A DNA stretch of 64,000 bases from Lepidodermella squamata. Lineage: Eukaryota; Gastrotricha. Where the stretch lies: positions 620,001 through 684,000 of the forward strand of contig JBLDXI010000003.1 in NCBI GenBank assembly GCA_047495785.1, written 5' to 3'. Below the pieces are notes generated by a model that was given only the letters and a program-made list of their open reading frames with translations, did no database searches and had not been told where the DNA came from. The translations under genes were made by a program, and so were the position numbers. Numbering within the stretch: the stretch's first letter is position 1; each line of letters begins with the position of its first letter. This document shows, piece after piece, positions 45,950 through 57,160 of the stretch.

Positions 45950-47504
45950 TGAAAAGGGAAGTCCTTTTAGTAGAGCTGTTGGCTGTTGGACTTCGAAGGC
46001 GCAGAGCCTATCAGTAATCTGATGTGAAAGACAAACGCGAAGAAGCCTTTTTTTATTCAGGTAGACCAACATCATGAGAGACCAGTTCGTATTCCGACCA
46101 ATGATGAAGATGGGCCATTTTACGCACATGGACGACGAGAGCCACTTTAGCCTTTGCTTTAGCCACGAGTCACCCGCGCCGACGATCGTCCGGCTCTCGA
46201 GAAAGAGCGTGGAGGAATTTCTAGTCTATGGATGTAGCTCTTTTAACCAGCTTTCCTGCAGACATTCACAAAACCCAAGTCAATGGCGGTCAGGAAATGA
46301 CGAATGACAAGTACTGGGATTGTCTAGCGTCGGTTAACGAGTTGGGACGCGACTTGAAAGCCCAAGATTCGCGTTTTCATTCATCGGATTGTTCCCCAAA
46401 CAATGTCTGAGACTTTAATTCACCGTCCAAAATCTATTGCCGATCAGGGGACTTGCGCAGGCTTTCGCGACATCGCTGAGTGATATCAGCTCTGATATCA
46501 AGACATTTTCTGAAGCTCGAGGATCATCCATCAATTAGCAAATTTTCGTCGTTGAAGTCGCGAGGCGATGAGGAATACCTCCACGTTGAGTCAGCACACT
46601 TTTGGTTACCTGTCTTTTTTAACATTTTGCTTGTTATAGGATGTTCCGCTGATGAAGAATGCACAGCTTACATATTGTTCCAGACGTATAAAGTCGCCAC
46701 GGGCCATGGCGCTATTGTCATTCAGTCAAATTTAGTTAACTGCCGCGATTCGGACGTGGACTATCTGCCGAAAGGTAGAGTTTGTCCAAAACTACGACAT
46801 TATTTGAAATACCTCGAACAGTGTGGTATTAGTGCCTTGATGATGATGACCAATTAAAGATGGGCGGAAGGTCATAATCATTTTGATGAAAAACATCGGC
46901 GCTACTACCCTCTGAAGGACGACAATACTACATTCGACGAGAAGTTCGTGCTAAAATGCTTAGGTATGGATTATTTGAAATATGGCTTCCCGAGTATTTT
47001 ATAATTTCGTAGGTTATCAGTTGCAATCGCAGTTATCATTTGCAAGTAAAAGAGCAAGTTAATAAGTAAGGCGTTTCCGTGCCTCTGTTGTTCGGTTTGT
47101 TTGCTAAAAACGACAAAGATAGCGTGTTCTTGCTGAAACCTCTTGCTGATTAAGGGTTTATTCCAAAGCAAATTTTTCCTCTAATTAAATTGTTATCCCT
47201 TGACGATGGTTCCCTTTTTAGTGCTGTCATGATTGACAAAGATATCAATCAAGCACTCCTTCTCTTGCGCGGATAAAAAATTACCTGATCAAGCAATATA
47301 CTGGAACAGTCAAATTGGCGGAATAAAACGTTTACGGCCTCGATACCCGCACGAACAAGTCCTAACACATCAACGTGTGGTGGTTGATCTAGTTGTTGCG
47401 GGAGGAAGAGTAGGGGACGGCGGCCAGGTGGAGAAATTCTGTCTGTACTAGGGGGCAATGAATGTAGTTTTACGAAATCTACTCCTCGAACAATGCTTGT
47501 AAGT
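45950..47504 (+). other. Unrecognised frames, longest 46,480-46,857
   Basis: The 125-codon frame contains DEECTAYILFQTYKVATGHG and LRHYLKYLEQCGISALMMM, and coding-like sequence continues in another frame to about 46,990. I recognise no family. The position after a LINE RT fragment does not establish a link. Confidence 0.3.
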
Positions 47505-48060
47505 TGAGCTAGGCAAACCCAAATCCGGTCCACGAATGTGATTACGGAGAAAAAACTTCCGTACGATTTGCAACAGTTTCGTACGTTTACCGGTGGTCCA
47601 ATAAAATGGTTAATTCACAAACCTGAATCCCGTCACTGAAATAATCGAGCGTCGAAGACGTGAATTCGCCTCGCCGAAGGTTGGTGCAGTCGTCGTTAAG
47701 CCTACGCGTCCGTCTTAGGGATTCCATTCAGCCGTATAGAGCTACGTTATACGGTTCTCCAGATGTCACAGCGTCTCGACTAAAATGAGGAAATTAACAG
47801 AAATGAATTTTCGAATATTTAGCAATCGATCAATCCCCTTAAGGAAATATTTCAAAATTGAATTCACTGTCGCTGGCTCGACTCGGTCGGGATGACAACG
47901 GTTGAGGGGACTGGGAAAAGGCAAGTTGGCTAGCCACTATCGGTCAAGATAAGCAACGCATCACGGTCATGTTGGCGGCATGACAAGTTGAAAACATGTA
48001 TTTTGATACCGCCCCTGAAGGAAATCCAAGCTCTCCGCCGATTTTACAAATGCGCCCGCT
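47505..48060 (-). repeat. R1 long form B, copy 3
   Basis: Contains caacagtttcgtacgtttac, cggtggtccaataaaatg, gctacgttatacggttctcc and aacgcatcacggtcatgttg. It lacks about 90 bp of the finger-like part seen at 20.3 kb. The minus-strand frame still reads RRTRRLNDDCTNL and STLDYFSDGIQ, with indels. Confidence 0.7.
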
Positions 48061-49210
48061 TCATCGGCCGCGATCGCGAAATTCGCAAAATTCGACCCCA
48101 TTCCTCACTGCCGAGCATGGCTTGCATCGGGGCGAAACAGCGCTCGATCTCAAAAGCGGCTGAACCTCGGCGCACAGATTATTGAAACTACCAAAGACAA
48201 GGCAAAAGATTTAATCTCTGGGAAACGGAATAAGTTTTTGTTGTTGAACTAGGAGCTAAGTGCTATTGAAAATAAAATTTTTACAATGACATTGACATTG
48301 TGAGTGTACCCCCTAGATCACGGAGGAAGTTGTAACACTGGCGTTTCTTATGCTGAAAGTTACTACCGAGAATTGGGAGAGTCTCTCGGAAAATGTCTGT
48401 TGTTAATAAGGTGCGATTCCGTCTTCGGCAAGTCTACGTTAATTCGGCATGCCAAGCCAAGTTCTACGAAGGTCAGTGCAAACCCGTTACAGCCTGCGAA
48501 ACAGATCTGAACCATCTCCTGTAGATTGCGTTCCAAGCTGAGACATATTTGTATATTTTGCCGCAAAGAACGAAGACTCGTGCTCGTGCTCAAAAAATCA
48601 TACACCCAGCAATTGTCCGCAGATAGAAACTAGGCAAATGGAATCTTGGGTAAGCTTCAGTTTCAACACCAAAAATTGGCGCTAACGCTTTATTCAGCAT
48701 GTTTCCGGGTTATAATGGGGCTAAAAAAGGGGAAGGTCAAGTGTTCCACGATGGAACCGAATGTTATCAATAGCTTTCGTCAACTTGGTCAAGACCAGAA
48801 GGATGGCAAGCGCACGACCAACATTGTACACTCTGTCTGATATTGAGCGCATTTTCGCAGAACAAGCTCAAGTACATCCAAGCTATTAGACAGGTGTATG
48901 ATTCGGAGTCTGAACTAGAAACTGTTGATGAACTTGCCATCTGAATTTCGATTTGAAAATAACGCGCGTGCCTTGGTCCAAATGTGCCTGTTATTTGAAA
49001 TACTTGCTTGATTACTACTCTATACACCGATTGCTCAAATACTATTGCTAAATAATGATGTCATACTCAAGTTTCAAGCAATTTAAATGAAAAAACTTGA
49101 TTTTGCGATAATATAGCGACTGAAGCCTGAAAAATCAAGCGGCCGGTGTAACCTAAACTAAATTTAATATTTAGTAAAGATGAAAACAGCCACACGGTGA
49201 TGGTAACGAA
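48061..49210. other. No recognisable gene
   Basis: Short frames only; nothing I can support. Confidence 0.5.
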
Positions 49211-49214
49211 CGAT

Positions 49215-49570
49215 CTTCAGAAAGCTGAACTACTCGCACAGCACTTCGAGTCTAAAAGGGACACACTCAACCTACTGGCGAACGGACAGAAGACGGCCGG
49301 CCGAACAACATCATCTCCACCATAGCCATCACCAGGAAAGAAATGATAGCCAAGCTGAAAACGCGAAAGCTTGGAAAATCCCCAGGCCCGAGCGGCATAG
49401 CTCCAACGCCCTTGCGGAAACTAGCCGATTTGATCGCAGACCCGCTGTTAGTCCTCTGGGAAAAATTAAGCGAGAAGGTACCTGGCCTCAAATCTCCAAA
49501 ACTGTGAATATTTGCCCAATCCGCAAAAAGAAGGCAACATCAGATAAGTCCACTTACAGACCGGTAGAAT
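49215..49570 (+). pseudogene. LINE reverse-transcriptase N-terminal fragment
   Basis: Across two frames: IAITRKEMIAKLKTRKLGKS then PGPSGIAPTPLRKLADLI, and after a slip ISKTVNICPIRKKKATSDKS with TYRPVE and a stop. This is the 'L..K.PGPDGI....L+.......' to 'V.PI.K.......YRPV' stretch that opens LINE reverse transcriptases. It ends where the 45.8-kb fragment begins in the domain, but is a separate copy. Confidence 0.75.
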
Positions 49571-49689
49571 AGGGGAAATTCTCGGCAATTTGGAGCGGAG
49601 GCAGTTCTAAAAACAGCTAAAAACATTTCCTTTTCCCCTCTCAGGAGACTGCACTGCCGAAACTGCCTAGTTTAAGGTCTTTTTTAGTA

Positions 49690-49995
49690 GTTTGTAGCAT
49701 TGAATGTACCTCTTGTACCCATCCTCCCGGTGGATGAACCTTTTGCCATCGTCGATAAATAGGGTCAGCACCATCGAACTGCTCAGCTCGGAAGACTTTC
49801 AAAGGACAGCTTTCAAAACAACTGGTTGCGTTCGCGGTCTGCGCGTCGACGCTGCTGCCCCGTCGTTTGCTGAAAGAACAATCTAAAATGAGAAAAATTT
49901 AAATTAAGTAAATCATCATGAATGGAAAAGGGATAAATGTTGATTTTCAAATAGAAAAATGAGAAATGAGTCCTCGGCAAAGCTAGACGTTTTTA
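49690..49995 (-). repeat. R1 copy with exon-like tail (pair of 16,572-16,850)
   Basis: Minus strand: core ending ctcattttag, then an exon-like frame ending VLTLFIDDGKRF, IHREDGYKR and a gtacattc donor-like end. Unlike its pair, this copy has no stop before the donor. Confidence 0.55.
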
Positions 49996-50261
49996 AGCGA
50001 CCCCGTGCAACCAACATAAGCCCAGTTTCCTCCAACCAACATACTACTATGGATCCGAACGTTCTGGATTTTTTACGATATATTTAGGCATAGGTAATGG
50101 TTTTATTTACATTTTCCCGTACTCTCGATTTCTGGTTGATAGTGACGCGTTCGAGCGGAGGGCATTTTAGTTGTTTCCTCTTGTTGCTTTCGTTGGCGAT
50201 ATTTTTCCTCTGAATGCGCCAACGTCGCCTGACAGATGTGGAATCAGCTTGAACGATACCA

Positions 50262-50402
50262 CCTTTTCCATGGCAACCGTCCCGCCAGCTGCACTGGATG
50301 ATGTTGCTCATCCATGCCCATAAAAATATGTGCTTGCTCAAATCATCGCTCTTATTTTGCTACAACCAACTTTATCTTCCAGTATTTGATTCTATTCATT
50401 GA
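50262..50402 (+). repeat. R3 repeat, copy 3 (internally deleted)
   Basis: cgtcccgccagctgcactgg, cttattttgctacaaccaac and tatttgattctattcatt. It lacks the gatacttatatttgaga part. Confidence 0.65.
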
Positions 50403-50671
50403 CACACGCGGCGAACATGTGCGATATTTTGAAAGACGACGATCCAACCAGTCAATATTCAACTGGAGATTCCGAATTCGACAGTGACAAATCGATGAGA
50501 CGAAAGACAAAAGCTAAGCGCAAGGCTGAATCGGATACCTTACAACGCCGTTGTGAATGGCGCAACAATGTCAACAGTCATCCCACGCTAAGCTGCGACT
50601 TTGTTCCCAACAGACTGAGAAAGTGTTCTCAGGGTTTTCAAGAAATAATAGGTAGTTATAAATATAATTAG
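50399..50671 (+). other. Small charged open frame, unrecognised
   Basis: MCDILKDDDPTSQYSTGDSE followed by a basic stretch (RRKTKAKRKAESD). It begins right after R3, and the 17.1-kb R3 copy is likewise followed by a gac-rich stretch, so it may be the first codons of an element led by R3. Function unknown. Confidence 0.3.
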
Positions 50672-50756
50672 CTAAACACGCGCTTTAGCTAAACAACTAC
50701 CTATTATTTCTATTACCTATTTTTCCATTTCCTGTGTTCATCGCCATTCTGTGCTT

Positions 50757-50910
50757 TTGCTTGCTTCCTCTACGTCCGTTAAACCTGTTATTGCTGATCC
50801 GACACCTGAGGCGGTCAAGAAGCGTGTCGAGGAGTTCTCCGAAGCGAAAAATCTGGGCTTCTGCTTTCGCTGCCTACAAAAAAGCGGTCGATCGTCGGAA
50901 GATGCGTGTC
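50757..50910 (+). repeat. Gypsy-derived segment shared with 13,864-13,985
   Basis: The frame reads VIADPTPEAVKKRVEEFSEA, as at 13.9 kb (VIADPTPEAVEKRTEKF). It then carries CFRCLQKSGRSSEDAC, superficially like a zinc knuckle but without the Gly-His; at 13.9 kb the same DNA lies in the integrase linker. Confidence 0.5.
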
Positions 50911-50929
50911 GCCCTTATACATCACTGTT

Positions 50930-51390
50930 TGAATCTTTTACTAACTTTCAATTCAAACCTCTACTAAAACATTCTATCACTATGAACTGAGTTGTTTCAT
51001 GTTACGTTGTCAAGCAATAAACCAGTATTGAGCCAATCAGTTGTCTTTTACTTTTTCGACACGTACTACAAATAGTTAAGCATATATAATTCTTCCGCAG
51101 TGAAACAGAGACCGTTTTCCAATAACTTCACGGCTGATTTGAAATGCGTTATTCAGGCGATTGTTGCGGGTTCCGAGCAGCATTTCTCATCGGCTAGCCA
51201 TGTATTTTCCGCTGATCACAGCAGCTAATCGGCGGTTCCGTTGACGCTTGCATCGTTCTCAGGGAGGGGTTTGTGAAGAGTTTCATGAGAAGAGGACATT
51301 TTGACCGATAAAGATTGCTAAGGATTTTGTACTTGGGAAGCCGGTCGGGATGGGTCGCGATTTTTCGACCTGTTCCCACCTCTGAGGTGC
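50930..51390 (+). mobile_element. LTR-like end of the gypsy element, copy 3
   Basis: ccagtattgagccaatcagt, atataattcttccgcagtga, gaccgttttccaataacttc, gagtttcatgagaagaggac and gggtcgcgatttttcgacc occur in the order of the 14.9-kb copy. It is the most complete of the three. Confidence 0.65.
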
Positions 51391-52640
51391 TGCATTAGTG
51401 CGCTTATCGCTAATGGATATTCTTGGCAACTTCATGCAGCGCAGAATGACGCAAACGCACACATCAAATGGAACCGTATGATGGAAGATTTACGCCCGTG
51501 GACCAAAGCATAGTAAATGACTTTTTACATCACGGCGAGCCGGTGGCATCGGGTGTCTACAAACAGTTTATGGCGCCAATGTGAGATTTCAAATGCACTA
51601 CCTATTTTGTTTGAAAAGAGAAGGGCGTAGAAAAGATAGTTCAACTGCTTTCCGCTAACTTGCCAGCAACCAGCAACATCTTAAATCCAGGGGGTAGCTG
51701 TGTGATATGTTTCGAGGCGCTTTAGCGCATTGCGCTACATGACTCGCTATTCAGACTAACATGCGCATTCATATAGCGCATCAATACACACCGCCGTTGT
51801 TATCATCAGCTCGGCCAGTGTTATAGGATGACAATACTCGAAATTTGTCGAGCAGCTGTACTCAAGGTTGGTCACAAAGTGCCTCGAAATTCAATCATGC
51901 CCCTCAGCACCAGGTCTCGACTCTAAACACAAGCTTCTTCGCTCCCTGATGGACGAGACACGAGACTGTAGAGTGAGCTATGTGACAGTTGCTCATGGCG
52001 ATAATGCTTCTTTGACTGTACCGACAAACGGCGAAACGGACGACGGGCCTACGCCATAAAAAATCCGAGAGATGAATCTTCCCCCCACTGATTTAGTATC
52101 TGATTCAGAATCCGGATCACTCAACTCCTTGGCTCAAAACGCACCTCAAGGCGCCAGGAAGAAAAATCGGAAGAGTAATGGCGCTAGTAAAACGGACGAA
52201 GAGATGGCCAAAGTGGCAGTTTTCGGCTGATAATGCCAACTCCTTTGATTGTCTGATGTGTGACTTTAATGAATTGTTCTGCATGCTAACCGCCTGTCAT
52301 CGGAATAGCATCGGCAGCTCCGGGATCGAAGATCGCACACTGTCAGCATGCCTACTTATTTTCTAATATTTATGTTATGCATCTGAAATTTTTGCTACGT
52401 ATCAAAAGACTGCTATTATGCGCAATAAATGAATGCATGAGTATCATTTAAAATGTTAGGCTTGGGAAATAATTGAAATTATCGATTGAAAACAACTGAA
52501 AAATGCATTTAAATAATTGAAAAAACTCCCGGAAACTATCGTTTCTTGAGCACGAACCCAGGCTCATTCAAAACCTCCAGGCCAATGTTCTAGACCTTTG
52601 ACGATTTGATAACATCCGGTAAGGTTCGATAACTAGTTGT
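51391..52640. other. No recognisable gene
   Basis: Short frames; those at 51,868-52,366 show no family. Confidence 0.5.
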
Positions 52641-52644
52641 ATTA

Positions 52645-52735
52645 AAAAATAACCTGAATCACACCACAGATCTCCGAGCTAAAGCTGGAGGCAACATCGA
52701 AGTCTTCGAGCTGGAACCGTTAGGTGGGCGCGTCC
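52645..52735 (-). repeat. R1 leader without core
   Basis: aacctgaatcacaccacaga and aacatcgaagtcttcgagct match the head of form B; the tctaaaatgag core does not follow. Confidence 0.45.
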
Positions 52736-52849
52736 CCTTTCAACCTTGTTAGCCTTGGCAGAGGCCACCTGCGACCAAAACCGGTTTGCTCATCGTCGCG
52801 TCGTTCCCAGAGAACATTGGAATATGACGATTACGACTCATCTCAAAAA

Positions 52850-53289
52850 ATGAAGGAGCTGGCGGCTTCAATGAAACATGCCCATTTTTCTCTATTCTAC
52901 ACTTTTACGGCTAACGAAAGTGGATCCCCTGGGCTAAGACCATTTGTTAACCGACTCAAAATAGCCGGCCAATTACGAGTACCCCCGATCCTCCGCCGCC
53001 ACTTTACTATACTTTGAACCAGCGCCAAGTAAACGCACTCACTCTGGATCCTGTTCTGTATCCGAAAATTTACGAGGCCAATTTTTACATTATAAATATG
53101 GTCTGGCAGCGAACGGTCCACCATGTCGTCAGATTTGTTGAGAAAAGCCCTTCTGAGATATTAGGAAAGGTCTATACTCACTTCGCGAGAATTGAGTTCC
53201 AAAGTCAGGGGAGTCTTGGAAATAAGGCACATTGCCACGGTGGCGTGTCAATCTCTCACAATGAAGGCGTTAACAACATATATTTTTGA
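52850..53289 (+). pseudogene. Helitron Rep-like (helicase-like N domain) fragment
   Basis: KHAHFSLFYTFTANESGSPG resembles the 'G.P.FF.TLT.NE.WP' block. After a break, MVWQRTVHHVVRFVEKSPSE, ILGKVYTHFARIEFQSQGSL and NKAHCHGGVSI follow, matching 'GKV..Y..RIEFQ.RG..H.H', where H-C-H would be the HUH metal motif. The catalytic tyrosines and helicase are not seen. Confidence 0.6.
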
Positions 53290-53304
53290 AATCGGGGGAT
53301 CGAA

Positions 53305-54325
53305 ATCCGAGGCATGCCAGTATTCTTTATTCGGAAAATCCAGAGATTCCATCATCAAAAGAGTGAACTAGCGAAAAGAAAAGTTCATGCTATTTCGTTT
53401 TGACACTTTGGTATATTGGGCATACAATGATGCAAATTTTGCCATCGCCTGAACTCGGTGACTAGTCAACCGAAGACGATCGGCCAGAACTGCAGCGGGA
53501 CTAACTACTAACTCGTTTATTATCAATCATCAAGAATACAGAGTACATGGGAAAATGAAACCCGAAAACAATGGTCTCCGAATTTTCCGACTTAAAGGAC
53601 GCGGTTATGGCTATTGGCCGTAGGAAGAAGTGTGAAAAGTCTAGGCAAGAAGCGAATCCCCTAGTGGGAGCAAAAACGCTACAAAGAAGTGTGAGAAGTC
53701 AATCGCCATCAATTTTAAAAGCCGAAACAAAAGATGACGCAAGACTGACTGTGCAGACTCAGCTGACGATTTTCCATTCATTTAAATTCGAGATTTATTG
53801 TGTTTCTTGTTGTTGATGCTTTCAATCAATCAGATCGTCAATTTCTGGAGCTGCCTGCCTGCGAGGCAATTGCCGCACAAAAAGTTGTACCAGGTGACAT
53901 CTGCCTTGGATTTAGCAAATTCATCATTGAAAGTATCCTTAATACGGTTCACCAGCCTGGTATTGTCTCACCAAGTCGTCCGAGCTACATCTGTTCGGCT
54001 TCCAGGCCCATGGCTTGAAAGCCTTCGGTCCTCGGATGCTGAAGAAGAACTTCCCAGCATGGCACTCACGAGACTGCATTAGTGCCCCGGCTAAGCCCTG
54101 CCGCTACATCCCTGATTTTTCCCTAAAAACTAACATATGAGCTTGAGGCTTTCTGTATTCCTTTAAGTGTCCTTGCGATCCTCGCCCTCCTGAGCCCCTC
54201 CCCAGTCACCCAGTAAGCCGATCGTATATTAATTGAGACCTTCCTCTGTCCTGGAAGTCCTCTGTGTATGAGTATGCACAATTCAATGAAATTTAATCCT
54301 TACTCAGATTCGATTACGTCAATCA
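53305..54325. other. No recognisable gene; starts with the repeat shared with 45.28 kb
   Basis: Open frames at 53,571-53,816 and 53,798-54,082 have no family I know. No repeat boundary is seen before the next MITE. Confidence 0.45.
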
Positions 54326-54830
54326 AACACCTTCACTGCCAAAACTAGATTGCGAGATCCGATATTTGGGTCCAAATCCTGGGTCTATAAACAAGTCTTT
54401 TTTCGGGTCAACGATGCGTCATAGAGGAGAATGCCTGACAGCAAAACGTAGGCAATGAACCGGCGGTTCTTTTGACACCTAATTCTGGGCGACAAGGTCT
54501 GAGCAGGTCATTGAAAATGACAGTGAAATAACGTCGAAATGTTTGATTACAGCAAAAAATCAGACCCAAGAATTTGACCTAATTATTAGACCCAGATTAT
54601 GGCGCAACATACGAAATTTCACCGTTTATAAAAGTTGCTTTCTGTGCGTTCCTTGAAGTCTTTTGCCCAAAATTTCGTCTCAAAAGAACCGCCGGCTCAT
54701 GGCCTACGTTTTGCTGTCAGGCATTCTCCTCTATGGCGCATCGTTGACCCGAAAAAAGGACTATTTGATAGACCCAGGATTTGGACACAAATATTGGATC
54801 TCGCAGTTTATTCTTGCCAGTTAAAGTGTT
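54326..54830. mobile_element. About 505-bp element with long (>170 bp) inverted ends
   Basis: The left arm has tgcgagatccgatatttggg, caaatcctgggtctat, cgggtcaacgatgcg, catagaggagaatgcctgac and agcaaaacgtaggc. The right arm repeats all of them inverted, with few differences. The outer ends align as aacacctt.cactgcc / aacactttaactggc. No target duplication is clear. No transposase is encoded, so it is non-autonomous. Confidence 0.85.
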
Positions 54831-54832
54831 AA

Positions 54833-55215
54833 CTATGTATGAATGAATGTCAAAGTATACCTGCGACAGAAGGGCAGTATTCTCCCGGTCATAAAAATCG
54901 ATCCACTACCAGCTTGAGTAATGTTTGCCTGGCTAGAGGTCATTTCGATCACTGAAAGATGGTCGAACGACTGCTGATTCGCAACCTGCTGGTTCCCCAG
55001 CCATACAGCACCGTCAGGCAGCACTCAGCACTCGGTTGGTGATATATTACCACATTTTTTGAAGCTGCTGGTTGCGCACCATCTGGCCTCGGCGAAGGCG
55101 TCGCTGCCCCAATCCATCTAAAATATGAAAATGTAAATATAATAAATCAACGAAAATTTAAAGATAATCAATTTTGGAATTTCAAATAGATAAATGAGTC
55201 CTAAGATTGGAATTC
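54833..55215 (-). repeat. R1 core with a different exon-like tail
   Basis: Minus strand: tttgaaattccaaaattgat, then catattttag, then a frame reading LPDGAVWLGNQQVANQQSFD and SGSIFMTGRILPFCR, ending at a gtatac donor-like site (54,859). The tail is unrelated to those of the other R1 copies. Confidence 0.5.
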
Positions 55216-55219
55216 CTTT

Positions 55220-57040
55220 TGAATCCTGTAATTTCAATCCCCGACAACTTCAGTCTTGGTCGAAATATGTAAGAAGTCGCCGATTTCTCGAACCATAAGT
55301 TCTCGAGGCGACCGACTATATGATTAGTTGCAAAAATCCACAACTCATCGCTTAATTCATTTCTGGTTTGAATAACTTCAGCTAACAGTGCGTTTACAAG
55401 TTGCTTTTCATCATCTACGACCTTTTCGACAGCCAGCACATCGCATTGCCGTGAGATTTTCCGATATGCTATCGAGTCTGTCCACAGATGAGTCACTTGA
55501 AAAGGCCACACATTTTAATGTGTTTTTCTAGCAAGAAAGCAAAATCCTGTCAGAGAACCTGAAGGCTGACTGAACTTCGCGAGGCGCAAGCGCAGCTCAA
55601 CACCGTTTATGTTTCGTCCTATAGATAACCCAAGTTACAAGCCGACGACAGGATATGACGGCATTCCCGAATGCATCGTCAAGATGGCTAAGCTCTCGAT
55701 CGCTCGACACCTCATAGCTCTTCAACTTGTCTATTAATTTTGTAGATGTAGACACTGAGACGAACGCCTTTGCATTTTTACCGCTCGTTAAGTTTAGAAA
55801 GAAGTCAATTTTAATCCCTAGCCCTGAAAACCTTTCTGTTCATTTAGGTGTCTATTGGACTCCCTCGGCCAAGTACCATCAGGTATCCTTTTCAATTCGA
55901 CTTTGTTTAGAAGAATTTTCTATTAATCTCTTAAAAGAGCGATCTTTTTTGATAGTCGAACCAAATCAATTCGACCAATAAAACAACGGAAGGTCAAGAA
56001 AGTAACGTTACTTGTGGTCAACAGCCCAAGCGAGGTGGCACGCAAGGCAATGTTCGTCCACTACGCGACATTCCTCCAAGTTCTCAAACATCTATCATCT
56101 CAAGCGAGGGTCTGGCACATATAGAGCTACAATGAACAAATATGCTCCGTTTCGCTCTTGTAGGATTTATGTCATCATTTGAGCTCAGCGAGCTTGTTGT
56201 CACACCACCTTCGACCGCCGACAAAACCTGCTTGTCCTGCACAAGGCATGCCGGTTGACCCAAGTATCTGCTGCTGCTGTTGCCGCTCGGTTCGGGGAAT
56301 GTTACGGATGATCGGGCTGTGGCTGGCGACGGTGATCGTCGGCTCGGTGTTGTCATCACTGATGATGAGCTTATTGCGGAGATTTTCCTCGGGATCCAGT
56401 CGTCCATGTTGGACAGGCGGAAAGTACGCTGAGATATTGATACGGTGAACAACTGCTGCGAAATTCGATTGATCAGTTCGAAGATTTAATTATCGCTGGG
56501 AACTATTTGAAAGATGTACAATTATTCTGCACTACACGTCATCCGATTACGAAAGAGGGTTTTCGGAAACCAATCGACATCAAACATCAAACGGATGACC
56601 GCAATCGGCTTAAAGTTCATCCTTGTATTTGTATGTTTTCGTAGATTTCTATGACCTAGTTTTGTGTAGCTTCGTCTTGTCCCTTGTCCAATGACAGGAC
56701 GCAACTTGGTGCGATTCCAATGGGAAACATTACAATGGGAATGCTTTGCGCCTTCAAATTCTCACTTTCTACGCTGGTTCTTTGTCGAGCGCGAGAAAAT
56801 TATTGTCAATCAAGAGTGACAATAGAGGTTGTAAGCTTATTATCTGTACACTTGGACCGCTCGTGACGACTAGGACCTCGCCCAGCTCGACGATTGTCAA
56901 ATATATTATCACGATCAAGCCTTCGCATCGGGCTCCCGTTCGCGGCAAAATGGCCGTGCTGATCAACGCTGCTCCAGCTATTAGCCTCGTCGGCACCTCT
57001 ACCTCAAGGTTAGCTTAAACAAATTTGGCATAATATTCGA
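55220..57040. other. No recognisable gene
   Basis: The frame 55,182-55,511 on the minus strand and those at 56,084-56,452 overlap opposite-strand frames and show no domain. Confidence 0.45.
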
Positions 57041-57044
57041 AATA

Positions 57045-57160
57045 TTTTTCGATGTTACAGCGATATCAGTGCAAACTAAAATAAGAAAACGTAAAGAGTA
57101 TTAAATCAACGTCTGTGAAAATAAAATAACTCAAGGTGATTTCTGAGTCCCTTGTGAGTA
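57045..57160 (-). repeat. R1 core, most distal copy
   Basis: gttacagcgatatcagtgc, aaactaaaataagaaaac, attaaatcaacg and tgagtcccttgtg. It resembles the 26.1-kb copy most (shared tcagtgcaa and gagtattaaatcaacg). Confidence 0.55.

Noticed and set aside
50830-50910. Zinc knuckle CFRCLQKSGRSSEDAC
   Set aside because: Lacks the Gly-His and the homologous DNA at 13.9 kb lies in an integrase linker.
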